From Rossellomorea aquimaris (GTDB taxonomy: Bacteria > Bacillota > Bacilli > Bacillales > Bacillaceae_B): a DNA stretch of 64,000 bases. Below, piece after piece: positions 37,283-46,371 of the stretch (its first letter is position 1; each line of letters begins with the position of its first letter). The DNA is taken from assembly GCF_008180865.1 (NCBI RefSeq), contig NZ_VTEX01000005.1, forward strand, positions 1 through 64,000, read 5' to 3'. Under the pieces are notes generated by a model that did no database searches, was not told the origin of the DNA, and worked only from the letters and a program-made list of their open reading frames with translations. Position numbers and translations under genes: made by a program.

Positions 37283-37320
37283 ACATGGGCGACCCTTTCC
37301 AGGGGTTGCCCTTGTTTTTT
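37283..37320 (+). terminator. sspI terminator
   Basis: GC-rich hairpin GGGC.ACCC/GGGT.GCCC followed by TTGTTTTTT, directly after the sspI stop. Confidence 0.82.
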
Positions 37321-37416
37321 CCTTCCCCATTTTAAATTTTCTCCAGTTTTGTTTTAGTATTACTCTTTCAGTGGTAATGAAAACATACAAAGCTAAATGG
37401 AAGGGGAAACGAATGT

Positions 37417-37959
37417 ATGAGTCAAAAGAAAAGCGCATTATTGATCATCGATATGATTAATACTTTTGATTTCCAAGGTGGAGAGAACTTATATGAAAAC
37501 ACTTTAAAAATTGTAGATAATATCCGCGGACTCAAGAGGAAAGCGAAGGATTCCGGCATTCCGGTCATATATGTGAACGATAACTACGGTCTATGGCAGG
37601 ACAATATGAATGACATCATCGAGCATTGCAAAAAGAAAAAAGGAGAAACCGTAATCGAAAAACTTCACCCGGATACAGATGACTATTTTATCATCAAACC
37701 GAAGCATTCCTGTTTTTTCGGGACGCAACTTGATATCCTGCTTCACCAGCTGGAAGTTAAACACCTGATACTAACAGGAATAGCTGGAGACATCTGTGTA
37801 CTATATACCGCCAATGATGCCTATATGAGAGAGTATGAAATCTCGATACCGAGGGATTGCATGGCTTCAGAGTCGGACGGGGACAATGAGAGTGCCATTC
37901 GCATTATTAAAAAAACGATCGGTGCCGACATGAGCTTATCTGATCAAATGACTTTTTAA
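37417..37959 (+). CDS. Isochorismatase-like cysteine hydrolase
   Basis: 180 residues of the isochorismatase/nicotinamidase superfamily. Likely catalytic triad Asp12 (LIIDMINTF), Lys94 (FIIKPKHSCFFGT) and Cys127 (GIAGDICVLYTA), with the cis-peptide 'GIAGDICV' in place. The natural substrate cannot be told; nicotinamidases carry metal-binding histidines after the Asp that are not obvious here. AAGGGG precedes the ATG. Upstream GTTTTA...GGTAAT is faintly like a sigma-B promoter but poorly spaced. Convergent with the M42 peptidase. Confidence 0.88.
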   Translation: MSQKKSALLIIDMINTFDFQGGENLYENTLKIVDNIRGLKRKAKDSGIPVIYVNDNYGLWQDNMNDIIEHCKKKKGETVIEKLHPDTDDYFIIKPKHSCFFGTQLDILLHQLEVKHLILTGIAGDICVLYTANDAYMREYEISIPRDCMASESDGDNESAIRIIKKTIGADMSLSDQMTF

Positions 37960-37980
37960 TGCCAGCTCCACTATCTCATG

Positions 37981-38015
37981 AAAAAGAGACCCTAAATCCA
38001 ATAGGGTCTCTTTCC
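37981..38015. terminator. Bidirectional terminator
   Basis: A 12-bp perfect stem (37983-37994 with 38002-38013) with A/T runs on both sides, between two convergent genes. Confidence 0.88.
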
Positions 38016-38021
38016 TTACAA

Positions 38022-39107
38022 TCAATCAAATGTAATCTTCGCCACTGTATCTTTATCTAACTTCTTGATCACTTCTGTAATCAGTTTAACCGCATTCTCG
38101 TAATCATCACGATGCAACATTGCCGCATGGGAATGGATATAGCGGGTTGCAATGGTAATGGATAACGCAGGGACTCCATTTGCCGTTAGATGAATCGCAC
38201 CGGAATCCGTTCCTCCACCGGCAATCGAATCGAATTGATAAGGGATGTTATGCTCATCCGCTGTATCTGTTACAAAGTCACGAAGCCCTTTGTGAGAAAT
38301 CATGGATGCATCATACAGGATGATTTGCGGGCCTTCACCCATCTTACTTGATGCTTCCTTGTCGGAAACGCCAGGTGTATCCCCGGCAATACCAACATCT
38401 ACACCAAAGGCAATATCAGGCTGGATCTTGGCTGCTGACGTTCTCGCTCCACGCAGGCCGACTTCTTCCTGCACTGTACCTACACCATATACCACGTTTG
38501 GATGCTCTTGACCTTTCAGGTTTTTCAATACATCAATGGCAATCGCACAGCCGATGCGGTTATCCCATGCTTTCGCAAGCAGCATCTTCTCATTGTTCAT
38601 CACCGTGAATTCGAAATGAGGGACAACCATATCCCCTGGCTTTACTCCCCACTCCTGTACTTCCTCACGGCTTGAAGCTCCGATATCGATAAACATATCT
38701 TTAATATCAACCGGCTTTTTACGGGCTTCCGGAGGCAGGATATGCGGTGGCTTGGAACCGATCACTCCCGTTACTTCCCCTTTACTCGTCACGATCGTCA
38801 CTCGCTGGGCAAGCATCACTTGTGACCACCAGCCCCCCACTGTTTGAAAACGCAGGAACCCTTTGCTGTCGATTTGAGTGATCATGAAGCCGACTTCATC
38901 AAGATGTCCGGCCACCATAATCTTAGGTCCGTTTTCATCGCCGACTTTTTTAGCAATTAAGCTTCCGAGGTTATCCGTTGTGATTTCATCTGCAAATGGT
39001 TCTATGTATCGCTTCATTACGTTTCGTACTTCTCTTTCATTCCCCGGTACACCTTTTGCATCGGTTAAATCCTTGAGCATTGTCAATGTTTCATCTAATT
39101 TCGTCAC
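38022..39107 (-). CDS. ysdC: M42-family metallo-aminopeptidase YsdC
   Basis: 361 residues of the glutamyl/deblocking aminopeptidase family. Motifs for the two-metal site are present: '[12 protein letters not shown]', '[15 protein letters not shown]', '[12 protein letters not shown]' (catalytic Glu and metal Glu), 'FGVDVG' and '[11 protein letters not shown]'. The PDZ-like insertion expected between the first two is present. Family members form tetrahedral dodecamers and cut N-terminal residues. Same position as ysdC in B. subtilis. Confidence 0.92.
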   Translation of the reverse strand: MTKLDETLTMLKDLTDAKGVPGNEREVRNVMKRYIEPFADEITTDNLGSLIAKKVGDENGPKIMVAGHLDEVGFMITQIDSKGFLRFQTVGGWWSQVMLAQRVTIVTSKGEVTGVIGSKPPHILPPEARKKPVDIKDMFIDIGASSREEVQEWGVKPGDMVVPHFEFTVMNNEKMLLAKAWDNRIGCAIAIDVLKNLKGQEHPNVVYGVGTVQEEVGLRGARTSAAKIQPDIAFGVDVGIAGDTPGVSDKEASSKMGEGPQIILYDASMISHKGLRDFVTDTADEHNIPYQFDSIAGGGTDSGAIHLTANGVPALSITIATRYIHSHAAMLHRDDYENAVKLITEVIKKLDKDTVAKITFD

Positions 39108-39208
39108 TGTTTCGACCCCCTAAATGTTTATACACTCTCATTATACTAAAACCTGTCCGATTCATCAAAATTTCCTGAATCTTCTTAAACTATCGCTGAT
39201 GAACCGGA

Positions 39209-39697
39209 TTAATATCCTTCTTTTTGACGATTATAATTCACTTCATTCTTCTTTACATAAGCGTCAAACACCTCTTCATGGGAGAATCCTAACAGCTCTC
39301 CCAAATAGACATAATGCCTGAACAACTGTTGAAAATGCTCAACTGAACGCTCTTCCGAAAAGTGATTCGCCGATTTGAATACTTCCAGGAATTGTTTCGT
39401 GACATCTTCATTTGCGTAATTGGTTTTCCCTAAATCGAATTGCTGGATGCCGATTTCAAGTCCCAGTGACAGGATGAAATGGATTCCATCTACAAATTCT
39501 TCAAGGATCACTTCCTTCGATGAAGATGATTTCTTACTCCAAAATTTAAAGCTTCTTGTTTCATTGGCCAGTTCCCCCACTTCAACAAGCAAGGCAAGGA
39601 TTTTTTTTTCAATTAAATCTGCGTTTTCTAATCCGTGTTCTTGTTCGATATGTTGATCGAGCTTCTCTTGCATGTCCAATAACTTTTCAATATTCAT
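39209..39697 (-). CDS. All-alpha dUTPase-type (MazG-like) NTP pyrophosphatase
   Basis: 162 residues from the ATG at 39695-39697 (MNIEKLLDMQEKLDQHI). GAGGGGAG lies eight bases upstream, inside the codons of a longer open frame. The helical pattern 'LLVEVGELANETRSFKFWS' followed by 'EEFVDGIHFILSLGLEIG' gives the ExxE...ExxD metal-binding set of dimeric dUTPases. It should hydrolyse dUTP to dUMP or a similar nucleotide. B. subtilis has no gene of this kind at this place. Alone between ysdC and ysdB. Confidence 0.88.
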   Translation of the reverse strand: MNIEKLLDMQEKLDQHIEQEHGLENADLIEKKILALLVEVGELANETRSFKFWSKKSSSSKEVILEEFVDGIHFILSLGLEIGIQQFDLGKTNYANEDVTKQFLEVFKSANHFSEERSVEHFQQLFRHYVYLGELLGFSHEEVFDAYVKKNEVNYNRQKEGY

Positions 39698-39778
39698 GAC
39701 GTTTTCTCCCCTCATGATGCCTATTTTTCTGATGTTCTCTCTTAGTATGACAAATTTTCAAAGAAATTTTAAATAAAA

Positions 39779-39804
39779 TGAAACCTTTTTCTGTTTTTAT
39801 CGTA
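39779..39804 (+). promoter_or_regulatory. Sigma-W-type promoter of ysdB
   Basis: TGAAAC, 16-bp spacer, CGTA, an exact match to the sigma-W (envelope stress ECF factor) consensus. ysdB belongs to the sigma-W regulon in B. subtilis. Confidence 0.85.
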
Positions 39805-39843
39805 AATAATAGGAGAAGACTTATGCCTAGGGAGGTAATAGTA

Positions 39844-40230
39844 ATGCTTTGGCTTATTCGGTTAGTGATTTTTTTCCTTATTCTTTATCTTTTATACCGC
39901 AGTGTAAAATACATTATAGACCCAAAGCGAAAGCTGGAACTTGCCCAGGAACAGAAACGTTTTTACTTTCTCGATGATCAGGAAAATGTACGTAAGAATT
40001 TTCACGTAACGTATAAAGGAGTTCTTTTCGAAGGAGAAAAATATTTAGGAGCAACAGAAAAATCCTTTGAGGTGGTTTCCATCTTTGTTTGGTCAAAAAA
40101 CATCTCTTCTTTAAAGGGACTGACTCAAGAAGATTTTCAATACCTTCAGAATGAAATTAAAGAAAGATACCCGAATGCAAAGCTGGATTGGAAAAGCCCG
40201 ATCCATGAATTCCTTCAAAAAAAGCAATAA
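39844..40230 (+). CDS. ysdB: Sigma-W-controlled membrane-anchored protein YsdB
   Basis: 128 residues from the ATG at 39844 (MLWLIRLVIFFLILYLLYRSV), preceded by AGGGAGG. A longer frame exists but its first codons overlap the promoter. One N-terminal transmembrane helix (about 3-21) is followed by a cytoplasmic basic stretch and a compact C-terminal domain. The role is unknown. In B. subtilis it belongs to the sigma-W regulon, and the matching promoter is present here. Convergent with the VTT-domain gene. Confidence 0.88.
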   Translation: MLWLIRLVIFFLILYLLYRSVKYIIDPKRKLELAQEQKRFYFLDDQENVRKNFHVTYKGVLFEGEKYLGATEKSFEVVSIFVWSKNISSLKGLTQEDFQYLQNEIKERYPNAKLDWKSPIHEFLQKKQ

Positions 40231-40262
40231 AAAAATGGCTAGAAGTACCAGCCATTTTTTAT
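40228..40262. terminator. Bidirectional terminator of ysdB and the VTT gene
   Basis: A 10-bp perfect stem (40231-40240 with 40250-40259) with A/T runs on both sides, between convergent genes. Confidence 0.85.
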
Positions 40263-40828
40263 TTACCCGGAAAGAACTCTCTCCATTCAATCACTTTTAC
40301 CTTTTCTCTTAGAAGATAAAATAGGACGATGAGTGCCAGAAAAATCATGACGAGAATAGGAGGGGAGAATTGTTTGATGTATTGACCGAAAACCGTGTAA
40401 AAAAACGCCAGGGGAATATTAGAAATAACAGAGGCCCGGATGAAAGGTTTAAGCTTTTTCTTACGTTCAAGTAAACAAAGGTTCAAAAGCTGATAATGGA
40501 CAAAAGGAATTAGCCTCAGAATAGCAATTTGACCGGTTGTGAGTGTAGCATTGCTTCCAAACCATTTTTCCTTCAATCTCAGGAGCTTTTCATAGAATGA
40601 TGTAAAGCTCTTTATGACAAAATAAAAAGTAACAGATAAGAGCGTTAATCCGATTAATGAATACAGAGTGCCGAATATACTTCCGAACAGCACTCCTCCC
40701 GCCATACATACAAGGGCTACAGGGATGAACAGAAATTGCCTTAGAATATGAAATAAAACAAACAGAACAGGAGCCAAGTACCCACTAGCTTCCATGAGGG
40801 CGAATGCAGCAACTAACCGTTCGTCCAT
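40259..40828 (-). CDS. ytxB: TVP38/TMEM64 (VTT domain) membrane protein
   Basis: 189 residues with about five hydrophobic segments. 'FIPVALVCMAGGVLFGSIFGTLYSLIG' matches the VTT domain shared with DedA and TVP38 proteins, as does 'ILRLIPFVHYQLLNL', where family members carry the conserved Arg. DedA/TVP38 proteins are linked to lipid transport and membrane homeostasis. The name follows B. subtilis ytxB, which lies beside ytxC, so location differs and the assignment is tentative. Confidence 0.7.
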   Translation of the reverse strand: MDERLVAAFALMEASGYLAPVLFVLFHILRQFLFIPVALVCMAGGVLFGSIFGTLYSLIGLTLLSVTFYFVIKSFTSFYEKLLRLKEKWFGSNATLTTGQIAILRLIPFVHYQLLNLCLLERKKKLKPFIRASVISNIPLAFFYTVFGQYIKQFSPPILVMIFLALIVLFYLLREKVKVIEWREFFPGK

Positions 40829-40923
40829 GGCTAAGGTGACCTCCTTCTGCTTTTCTAAGCTGTTATAGACACTCTCTATATAGTATGTAATGGAGACGGG
40901 TTAAAGAATGAAAACTTCAATTT

Positions 40924-41202
40924 CTACAACTTAGTGTTCAGCCAGATAAAAAGAAGACTATGAAGCATGACAAGCAGCGGAAAGCCGAAAGCGAATACTT
41001 TATGTTTCGTTTTATGCCTGTATACCTTCATTCCCATATATGCGCCGATGCTGCCTCCGAGAATCGCCACCTGCCACAAAGTACTTTCCTTGATGCGATA
41101 TTCATTTCGCTGCGCCTTTCTCTTATCCTTGCCCATGATGATAAAGCCGATGATATTGATGACAACGGCATATAGATATAAGATACCTGCTAATGTACCC
41201 AT
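40924..41202 (-). CDS. ysdA: DUF1294 membrane protein YsdA
   Basis: 92 residues. Three hydrophobic segments (about 4-23, 43-59, 70-89) flank a basic motif 'MGKDKRKAQRNEYRIKES', the hallmark of DUF1294. It is downstream of rplT, as in B. subtilis. Function unknown. No transporter or enzyme motif is present. Confidence 0.85.
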   Translation of the reverse strand: MGTLAGILYLYAVVINIIGFIIMGKDKRKAQRNEYRIKESTLWQVAILGGSIGAYMGMKVYRHKTKHKVFAFGFPLLVMLHSLLFIWLNTKL

Positions 41203-41231
41203 GATTTCTACCTGCTTTCCAATGAGTTTTA

Positions 41232-41268
41232 TATAAGAAAGGACCGGCCATTAGGCCAGTCCTTTTTG
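41232..41268 (-). terminator. infC-rpmI-rplT terminator
   Basis: A 12-bp GC-rich stem AAAGGACTGGCC/GGCCGGTCCTTT with one G-T pair and a TAAT loop, after rplT. T-run is modest on the - strand. Confidence 0.78.
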
Positions 41269-41292
41269 TCTGCTAACTTAGTCAGCAGTTAA

Positions 41293-41670
<378 letters not shown>

Positions 41671-41680
41671 CTATTACTTC

Positions 41681-41881
41681 TTATTTTAGGTTGTCAAGCA
41701 TATGACGAATGCGTTTGAAATCTCCTTTAGAGACAACAGCCGCTTTACGTAGCTTACGCTTTGCTTTAGTAGATTTGTTTGCGAATAAGTGGCTTGTGTA
41801 AGCGTGTGAACGTTTAAGTTTACCAGAACCTGTTTTCTTGAAACGCTTAGCTGAGCCGCGGTGAGTTTTCATTTTTGGCAT
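41681..41881 (-). CDS. rpmI: Ribosomal protein L35
   Basis: 66 residues from ATG at 41879-41881 ([24 protein letters not shown]), the exact L35 start. GAGGAGG lies upstream. The open frame extends further upstream but runs into the end of infC. Basic throughout. Between infC and rplT. Confidence 0.98.
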   Translation of the reverse strand: MPKMKTHRGSAKRFKKTGSGKLKRSHAYTSHLFANKSTKAKRKLRKAAVVSKGDFKRIRHMLDNLK

Positions 41882-41903
41882 GTGCTTTTCCTCCTCGGGT
41901 CCT

Positions 41904-42419
41904 TTATTTTTCGTTAACTGGTGCAAGCACCAAGAACATACTGCGACCATCCATTTTCGGTTTTGATTCAACGGTTGCTACATCTTTACACTCATCAGAG
42001 AAGCGATCCAGAACACGTTGACCAATTTCTTTGTGCGTAATTGCACGACCTTTAAATCGGATTGACGCTTTAACTTTGTCTCCTTTTTCAAGGAACTTAC
42101 GAGCGTTACGAAGCTTGGTGTTGAAATCATGCTCATCAATCGTCGGGCTTAAACGAACCTCTTTAAGATTGATGATCTTCTGATTCTTACGCGCTTCTTT
42201 TTCTTTCTTCTGTTGTTCAAACTTAAACTTACCGTAGTCCATGATACGAGCAACGGGTGGTTTAGCATTTGGAGCAACAAGAACAAGATCAAGATTTACA
42301 CGTTCAGCAATTTCAAGAGCTTCATTCTTGGATTTAATCCCAAGTTGCTCACCGTTTTGATCGATAAGACGTACTTCACGGGCACGAATCGTTTCGTTTA
42401 AGATCATGTCTTTGCTAAT
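41904..42419 (-). CDS. infC: Translation initiation factor IF-3 (AUU start)
   Basis: 171 residues from the ATT codon at 42417-42419, giving (M)[18 protein letters not shown] as in B. subtilis. GGAGGTGG lies upstream. No ATG or GTG gives a sensible start, and IF-3 genes use AUU so that IF-3 itself limits its synthesis. N-domain (1-80), linker with '[18 protein letters not shown]', C-domain '[25 protein letters not shown]'. IF-3 prevents subunit joining and checks the start codon. Confidence 0.96.
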   Translation of the reverse strand: MSKDMILNETIRAREVRLIDQNGEQLGIKSKNEALEIAERVNLDLVLVAPNAKPPVARIMDYGKFKFEQQKKEKEARKNQKIINLKEVRLSPTIDEHDFNTKLRNARKFLEKGDKVKASIRFKGRAITHKEIGQRVLDRFSDECKDVATVESKPKMDGRSMFLVLAPVNEK

Positions 42420-42439
42420 AATTAGCCACCTCCAAGGTT

Positions 42440-42650
42440 TATTAAAAGAATACACGGCTTTGGCCGGCGCACTCGCTTCCTTTTTTGTGTGCAACACACA
42501 AAAAAAGATGCGAGTGTCGAAACACCCGCACCTGATTATTAAGCATATATAAATGGCTTTAATAGTCAATCACATACCTGTAAACAGCACGAACGCGTTA
42601 TTCAGGTGAGAAGCGGGTAGCTTCTTCTTGTACCAAACTGTATTCAATTC
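42440..42650 (-). promoter_or_regulatory. L20-type leader of infC-rpmI-rplT
   Basis: A 240-base untranslated leader separates the promoter from infC. It contains a strong attenuator (TGCGGGTG-TTTCG-ACACTCGCA followed by a T-run, 42500-42532) and flanking segments able to pair alternatively: GTGTGTTGCACAC just beyond the T-run and GCGAGTGCGCC near 42463. This matches the position and logic of the L20 leader of B. subtilis. The exact L20-binding structure was not modelled. Confidence 0.75.
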
Positions 42651-42659
42651 ACCTTAGAT

Positions 42660-42688
42660 AATATATCACATGACAATACCGCTGTCAA
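42660..42688 (-). promoter_or_regulatory. Sigma-A promoter of infC operon
   Basis: On the - strand, TTGACA, 17-bp spacer, TATATT. Confidence 0.88.
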
Positions 42689-42768
42689 ATAATCATTTAA
42701 TATCACAACGTATTTCATAATATCAGACATCTTAGGAGAGTGCAATAGTTTTTTAGAAATTTATGCAG

Positions 42769-42801
42769 GAGGGACGGACCTTGAAGCAAGGTCCGTCCCT
42801 C
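42769..42801 (-). repeat. Perfect 15-bp palindrome after thrS
   Basis: A 15-bp perfect stem of the GAGGGACGGACCTTG type (42769-42783 with 42787-42801) with a 3-base loop, 10 bases after the thrS stop. It lacks a T-run. It probably protects or ends the thrS transcript, but it is not a canonical terminator. Confidence 0.75.
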
Positions 42802-42810
42802 TATCTCGTT

Positions 42811-44742
42811 TTAGCGTTTCGCTTCTTTTGTGATATGGCCGATGAACTCATCAAGGGAAATCGTTTCTGATTTTTGCTCTCCGTATTTACGGACGTTTAC
42901 AGCCGTTTCCTTGATTTCGTTGTCTCCCACTACAAGCATGTAAGGGACCTTACTCATCTGTGCTTCACGGATCTTATAACCGATCTTTTCATTACGGTCA
43001 TCGATGTCTACACGAAGCCCTTCAGCCTGAAGCTTTTCTTTCACTTCTTTCGCATAGTCGAAGTGAACATCCGGGGAAACCGGGATCACCTGAACCTGCG
43101 TTGGAGCGAGCCATGTCGGGAATGCTCCTTTGTATTCTTCGATCAGGAATGCCACGAAGCGTTCCATTGTGGATACGACACCACGGTGAATGACAACCGG
43201 ACGATGCTGCTTCCCGTCTTCCCCTACATATGTTAAGTCAAAGCGCTCCGGTAGTAGGAAATCCAGTTGAACCGTTGATAGAGTTTCTTCCTTACCAAGG
43301 GCCGTTTTCACTTGAACGTCCAGTTTAGGGCCGTAGAATGCCGCTTCCCCTTCTGCTTCAAAGTACTCAACGTCCAGTTCATCCATCGCTTCCTTGATCA
43401 TACCTTGTGCACGGTTCCACATCTCATCATCATCGAAGTATTTCTCTGTATCCTCAGGATCACGATAAGATAGACGGAAAGAATAGTCCTTCAGATCAAA
43501 ATCTTTGTACACTTCCTGAACCAGGCGCACGACACGCTTGAATTCTTCCTTGATTTGATCGGGACGGACAAAGATATGAGCATCGTTCAGAGTCATTCCA
43601 CGTACACGTTGAAGTCCTGATAGTGCTCCTGATAATTCGTAACGGTGCATCAGACCAAGTTCGGCGATACGGATCGGAAGCTCACGATAGCTGTGAATGC
43701 CGTTTTTGTAAATCATCATATGATGAGGGCAGTTCATCGGGCGAAGGACAAGATCTTCATTATCCATCTCCATGACCGGGAACATATTCTCCTGGTAATG
43801 ATCCCAGTGACCACTTGTTTTGTATAACTCAACGCTTCCCATGACAGGTGTATAAACGTGATCATAGCCTAAGCGCTCTTCTTTATCGACAATGTAACGC
43901 TCGATGATACGACGGATCGTGGCACCTTTAGGCAGCCACATCGGCAGGCCTTGTCCCACTTTTTGCGAATTCATGAATAGATTCAATTCTTTACCGATTT
44001 TACGGTGATCACGCTCTTTTGCTTCTTCTAAAAGACGCAGATGCTCTTCCAGGTCTTCTTTCTTGAAGAAGGCTGTTCCGTAGATTCGTTGAAGCATTTT
44101 ATTATCACTGTTCCCGCGCCAGTATGCCCCGGCGATGCTTAACAGCTTGAATTCTTTAATTTTATTAGTGGAAGGGATGTGGATTCCACGACATAAATCG
44201 AAGAATTCACCTTGCTCGTAAATGGAAACTTGTTCTCCTTCAGGAATCGCCTCAAGTAATTCAAGCTTATACTCGTCTCCGACTTCTTCATACATTTTCT
44301 GAGCTTCGTCGCGGCTCACTTCTTTACGGACAACTTCTAAGTTTTCTCCAGTGATTTTCTTCATTTCTTTCTCGATCAGTGGAAGATCTTCCGGAGTGAA
44401 CGTGTGCTCGGAATCAATATCATAATAGAATCCGCCTTCAATGACCGGTCCGATCCCAAGTTTTGTTTCAGGATATAGGCGTTTAATGGCCTGTGCCATT
44501 AAATGAGCTGTGCTGTGACGAAGAATTTCCAGTGCATCTTCTCCTGGAGGTGTAACGATTTCAATCGCCCCATCCTCTTGAATCCCTGTTCGCAAGTCAA
44601 TTAATACATTATTTATTTTACCAGCAAGCGCCTTTTTCTTCAGTCCGGGACTGATGGACGCAGCAATTTCTTCTGTTGTCGTCCCTTTAGGAAACTCCTT
44701 GACATTTCCATCAGGGAACTGCATTTTCACTACTTCTGACAT
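42811..44742 (-). CDS. thrS: Threonine-tRNA ligase
   Basis: Charges tRNA-Thr. It has 643 residues, the main Bacillus ThrRS. TGS domain (about 1-64), editing domain with '[16 protein letters not shown]' (His-rich, about 76-91) and '[12 protein letters not shown]', class II core with zinc-binding Cys and His ('RPMNCPHHM', '[12 protein letters not shown]'), and motif 3 '[17 protein letters not shown]'. The anticodon-binding domain is C-terminal. Controlled by a T-box leader. Start preceded by AAGGAG. Confidence 0.98.
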   Translation of the reverse strand: MSEVVKMQFPDGNVKEFPKGTTTEEIAASISPGLKKKALAGKINNVLIDLRTGIQEDGAIEIVTPPGEDALEILRHSTAHLMAQAIKRLYPETKLGIGPVIEGGFYYDIDSEHTFTPEDLPLIEKEMKKITGENLEVVRKEVSRDEAQKMYEEVGDEYKLELLEAIPEGEQVSIYEQGEFFDLCRGIHIPSTNKIKEFKLLSIAGAYWRGNSDNKMLQRIYGTAFFKKEDLEEHLRLLEEAKERDHRKIGKELNLFMNSQKVGQGLPMWLPKGATIRRIIERYIVDKEERLGYDHVYTPVMGSVELYKTSGHWDHYQENMFPVMEMDNEDLVLRPMNCPHHMMIYKNGIHSYRELPIRIAELGLMHRYELSGALSGLQRVRGMTLNDAHIFVRPDQIKEEFKRVVRLVQEVYKDFDLKDYSFRLSYRDPEDTEKYFDDDEMWNRAQGMIKEAMDELDVEYFEAEGEAAFYGPKLDVQVKTALGKEETLSTVQLDFLLPERFDLTYVGEDGKQHRPVVIHRGVVSTMERFVAFLIEEYKGAFPTWLAPTQVQVIPVSPDVHFDYAKEVKEKLQAEGLRVDIDDRNEKIGYKIREAQMSKVPYMLVVGDNEIKETAVNVRKYGEQKSETISLDEFIGHITKEAKR

Positions 44743-44778
44743 GTGATTTCACTCCTTAAGTAATCTCTATAAAACATA

Positions 44779-45068
44779 AAAAACCCCGCCCCTTCACGTT
44801 TGAAGGGACGAGGTTAATAAATAAACTCGTGGTTCCACCCAACTTCTCATTGTGCGAAAAATACAGACAATGACTTCATTGAAAACGAATAACGACATTT
44901 AGCCGTCAATCATTACTGTGAATCCGTGAAGATTCAGTTCATAATTGAAGTTCAGAGGTGGTAAATATCACTAACGAATTAGGAAGCTTGCAGCCAAAAG
45001 ACTTCCCTCTCTGTGAATGGAATAGGAATATTGTTGTCCTCATCATAACCTTTATTTATTGACTTATT
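44779..45068 (-). promoter_or_regulatory. T-box riboswitch leader of thrS
   Basis: Stem I specifier loop holds ACC (Thr) in GATATTTACCACCTCTG. The T-box GGGTGGAACCACGAG lies at about 44826-44841, followed by the terminator AACCTCGTCCCTTCA/TGAAGGGGCGGGGTT (44782-44796 with 44801-44815) and a T-run. Confidence 0.95.
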
Positions 45069-45076
45069 ATGTAGGT

Positions 45077-45105
45077 ATTATAATCGGTTATGTTTTGAAA
45101 AGCAA
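45077..45105 (-). promoter_or_regulatory. Sigma-A promoter of thrS
   Basis: On the - strand, TTGCTT, 17-bp spacer, TATAAT, just before the T-box leader and just after the ytxC stop. Confidence 0.82.
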
Positions 45106-45128
45106 GAGCATTCCATAAAATAAGCAGC

Positions 45129-45995
45129 CTATTCATTCGCGATATCCCAGGAAGGATAGAGTAGTGTATCAGGGAAATAACTCATCGGTAAAAGATCGAT
45201 CCGTTCTTCAAAAATATTCTGAAGCGTCCTGATCAATTGATGGTCCCCATTTCCGTAAACGAGTATCTTCTCCGGTGCAAGGGATAATAACGGAGCGATG
45301 GTGTACGAATCAACGTATAACGGGTGATTCGTCAGAAGGCGTTTATCAATCGCCTTCGTCAATTCCTGCCTTGTCACCTCTTTCATGTCTTCATCAAAGA
45401 AACGAAAACCGTAACCAGTCGAATACAGATGGATCGTGCGCATTTTCTGCTCCCTTGATGCCAGATACTCCCGCAGCATATGGACAAACATTTGATACTC
45501 CTGCTCCATCTTATATTCATCGATAGCAAGATCCAGCATGAGGAGCAGTCTCTCCTGAAGCTTCTTCAGCCTGAATTTGCTGAAAGAGTCGAATGATATG
45601 GGGGCCGTCCCTTCCAACAAAAGCTCCAGGCTGTCGTGGACGTATTCGGCCTCGTCCCATTCACCGATCAGCTCCATCAATTCAGGTCGTTCACCCATCC
45701 TCATCTCTGATACGATCTCTAATATTTGATTGATTTCATCAATATCTTCATAGAAGTAATTTTCTTTCAGGGCTGATTCGGACCAGTCCATGCATTTATC
45801 ATTTAAGACAAAGTGGGAAACCCCGTTGAACAGCTTTTCTTTTTCCTTGAAGAAGGGGGAAACCTCTATCGTCAGATTATAGTGAGTTGAATGTTGAAAG
45901 AGTGTTTCATGGAACCATGATTGGATGAACTCTTTATTGAGGTGTTCTTGAAGCTTTAACGCATCATTTTTTTGCTTGAAAATAAATTCAATCAA
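45129..45995 (-). CDS. ytxC: Sporulation-associated protein YtxC
   Basis: 288 residues from a TTG at 45993-45995 (MIEFIFKQKNDALKL). AAGGAGG lies nine bases upstream, inside a longer frame. Mixed alpha/beta, no membrane segment, no known catalytic motif. Located directly upstream of thrS like ytxC in B. subtilis, a protein annotated as sporulation-related. Function unknown. Confidence 0.85.
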   Translation of the reverse strand: MIEFIFKQKNDALKLQEHLNKEFIQSWFHETLFQHSTHYNLTIEVSPFFKEKEKLFNGVSHFVLNDKCMDWSESALKENYFYEDIDEINQILEIVSEMRMGERPELMELIGEWDEAEYVHDSLELLLEGTAPISFDSFSKFRLKKLQERLLLMLDLAIDEYKMEQEYQMFVHMLREYLASREQKMRTIHLYSTGYGFRFFDEDMKEVTRQELTKAIDKRLLTNHPLYVDSYTIAPLLSLAPEKILVYGNGDHQLIRTLQNIFEERIDLLPMSYFPDTLLYPSWDIANE

Positions 45996-46124
45996 ACTTT
46001 CTCGCCTCCTTAAACCCAAATCCCTGATTTATATATATGGGAGGCTTGTATCTTTTAGAAGTTGATGAGGGAATTTAATTGTTTCTTTTTGAATCTATTA
46101 ATAATAAATAAAGCGAGTAGTGGG

Positions 46125-46190
46125 ATTTCCGCTCCAGGGGGCTCGCTTTCCGCGGGGCGTGAGTCGAGCCCCCTTCCGCTCCAATCAACA
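46125..46190. repeat. TTCCGC palindromic repeat, short form
   Basis: ATTTCCGCTCC, then inner stem AGGGGGCTCG (46136-46145) with CGAGCCCCCT (46165-46174), perfect over 10 bp, loop CTTTCCGCGGGGCGTGAGT, then TCCGCTCCAATCAAC. Same loop and flanks as 17023-17087 but with both stem strands changed together. The rest of the 46020-46371 gap holds an (AAAT)n stretch (46265-46289) and the dnaI terminator. Confidence 0.85.
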
Positions 46191-46264
46191 TTGTTATTTT
46201 TAAACATCTCAGGATTCGTTATCATTCATTCAATAGAATAAACCCTTATTGGAACAATGCTTAG

Positions 46265-46289
46265 GAAATAAATAAATAAATAAATAAAT
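46265..46289 (+). repeat. (AAAT) simple repeat
   Basis: Six consecutive AAAT-type units, prone to slippage. No gene reads through it. Confidence 0.85.
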
Positions 46290-46317
46290 GACCCTATTTC
46301 ACCGAAAATTCATTAAT

Positions 46318-46360
46318 GAAAAAGAGAAGGTCAAACGCTAAGCGAATGACCTTCTCCTTT
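46318..46360 (-). terminator. dnaBI terminator
   Basis: A 10-bp perfect stem GAGAAGGTCA/TGACCTTCTC (46324-46333 with 46347-46356) with T-run on the - strand, about 10 bases after the dnaI stop. Confidence 0.88.
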
Positions 46361-46371
46361 TTCACTTAATT

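Noticed and set aside
37360..37395. Sigma-B promoter of the cysteine hydrolase gene
   Set aside because: GTTTTA and GGTAAT are imperfect and spaced by 16, outside the normal range.
42420..42569. Longer infC start
   Set aside because: The upstream codons overlap the leader attenuator. The AUU codon next to GGAGGTGG fits all known IF-3 starts.
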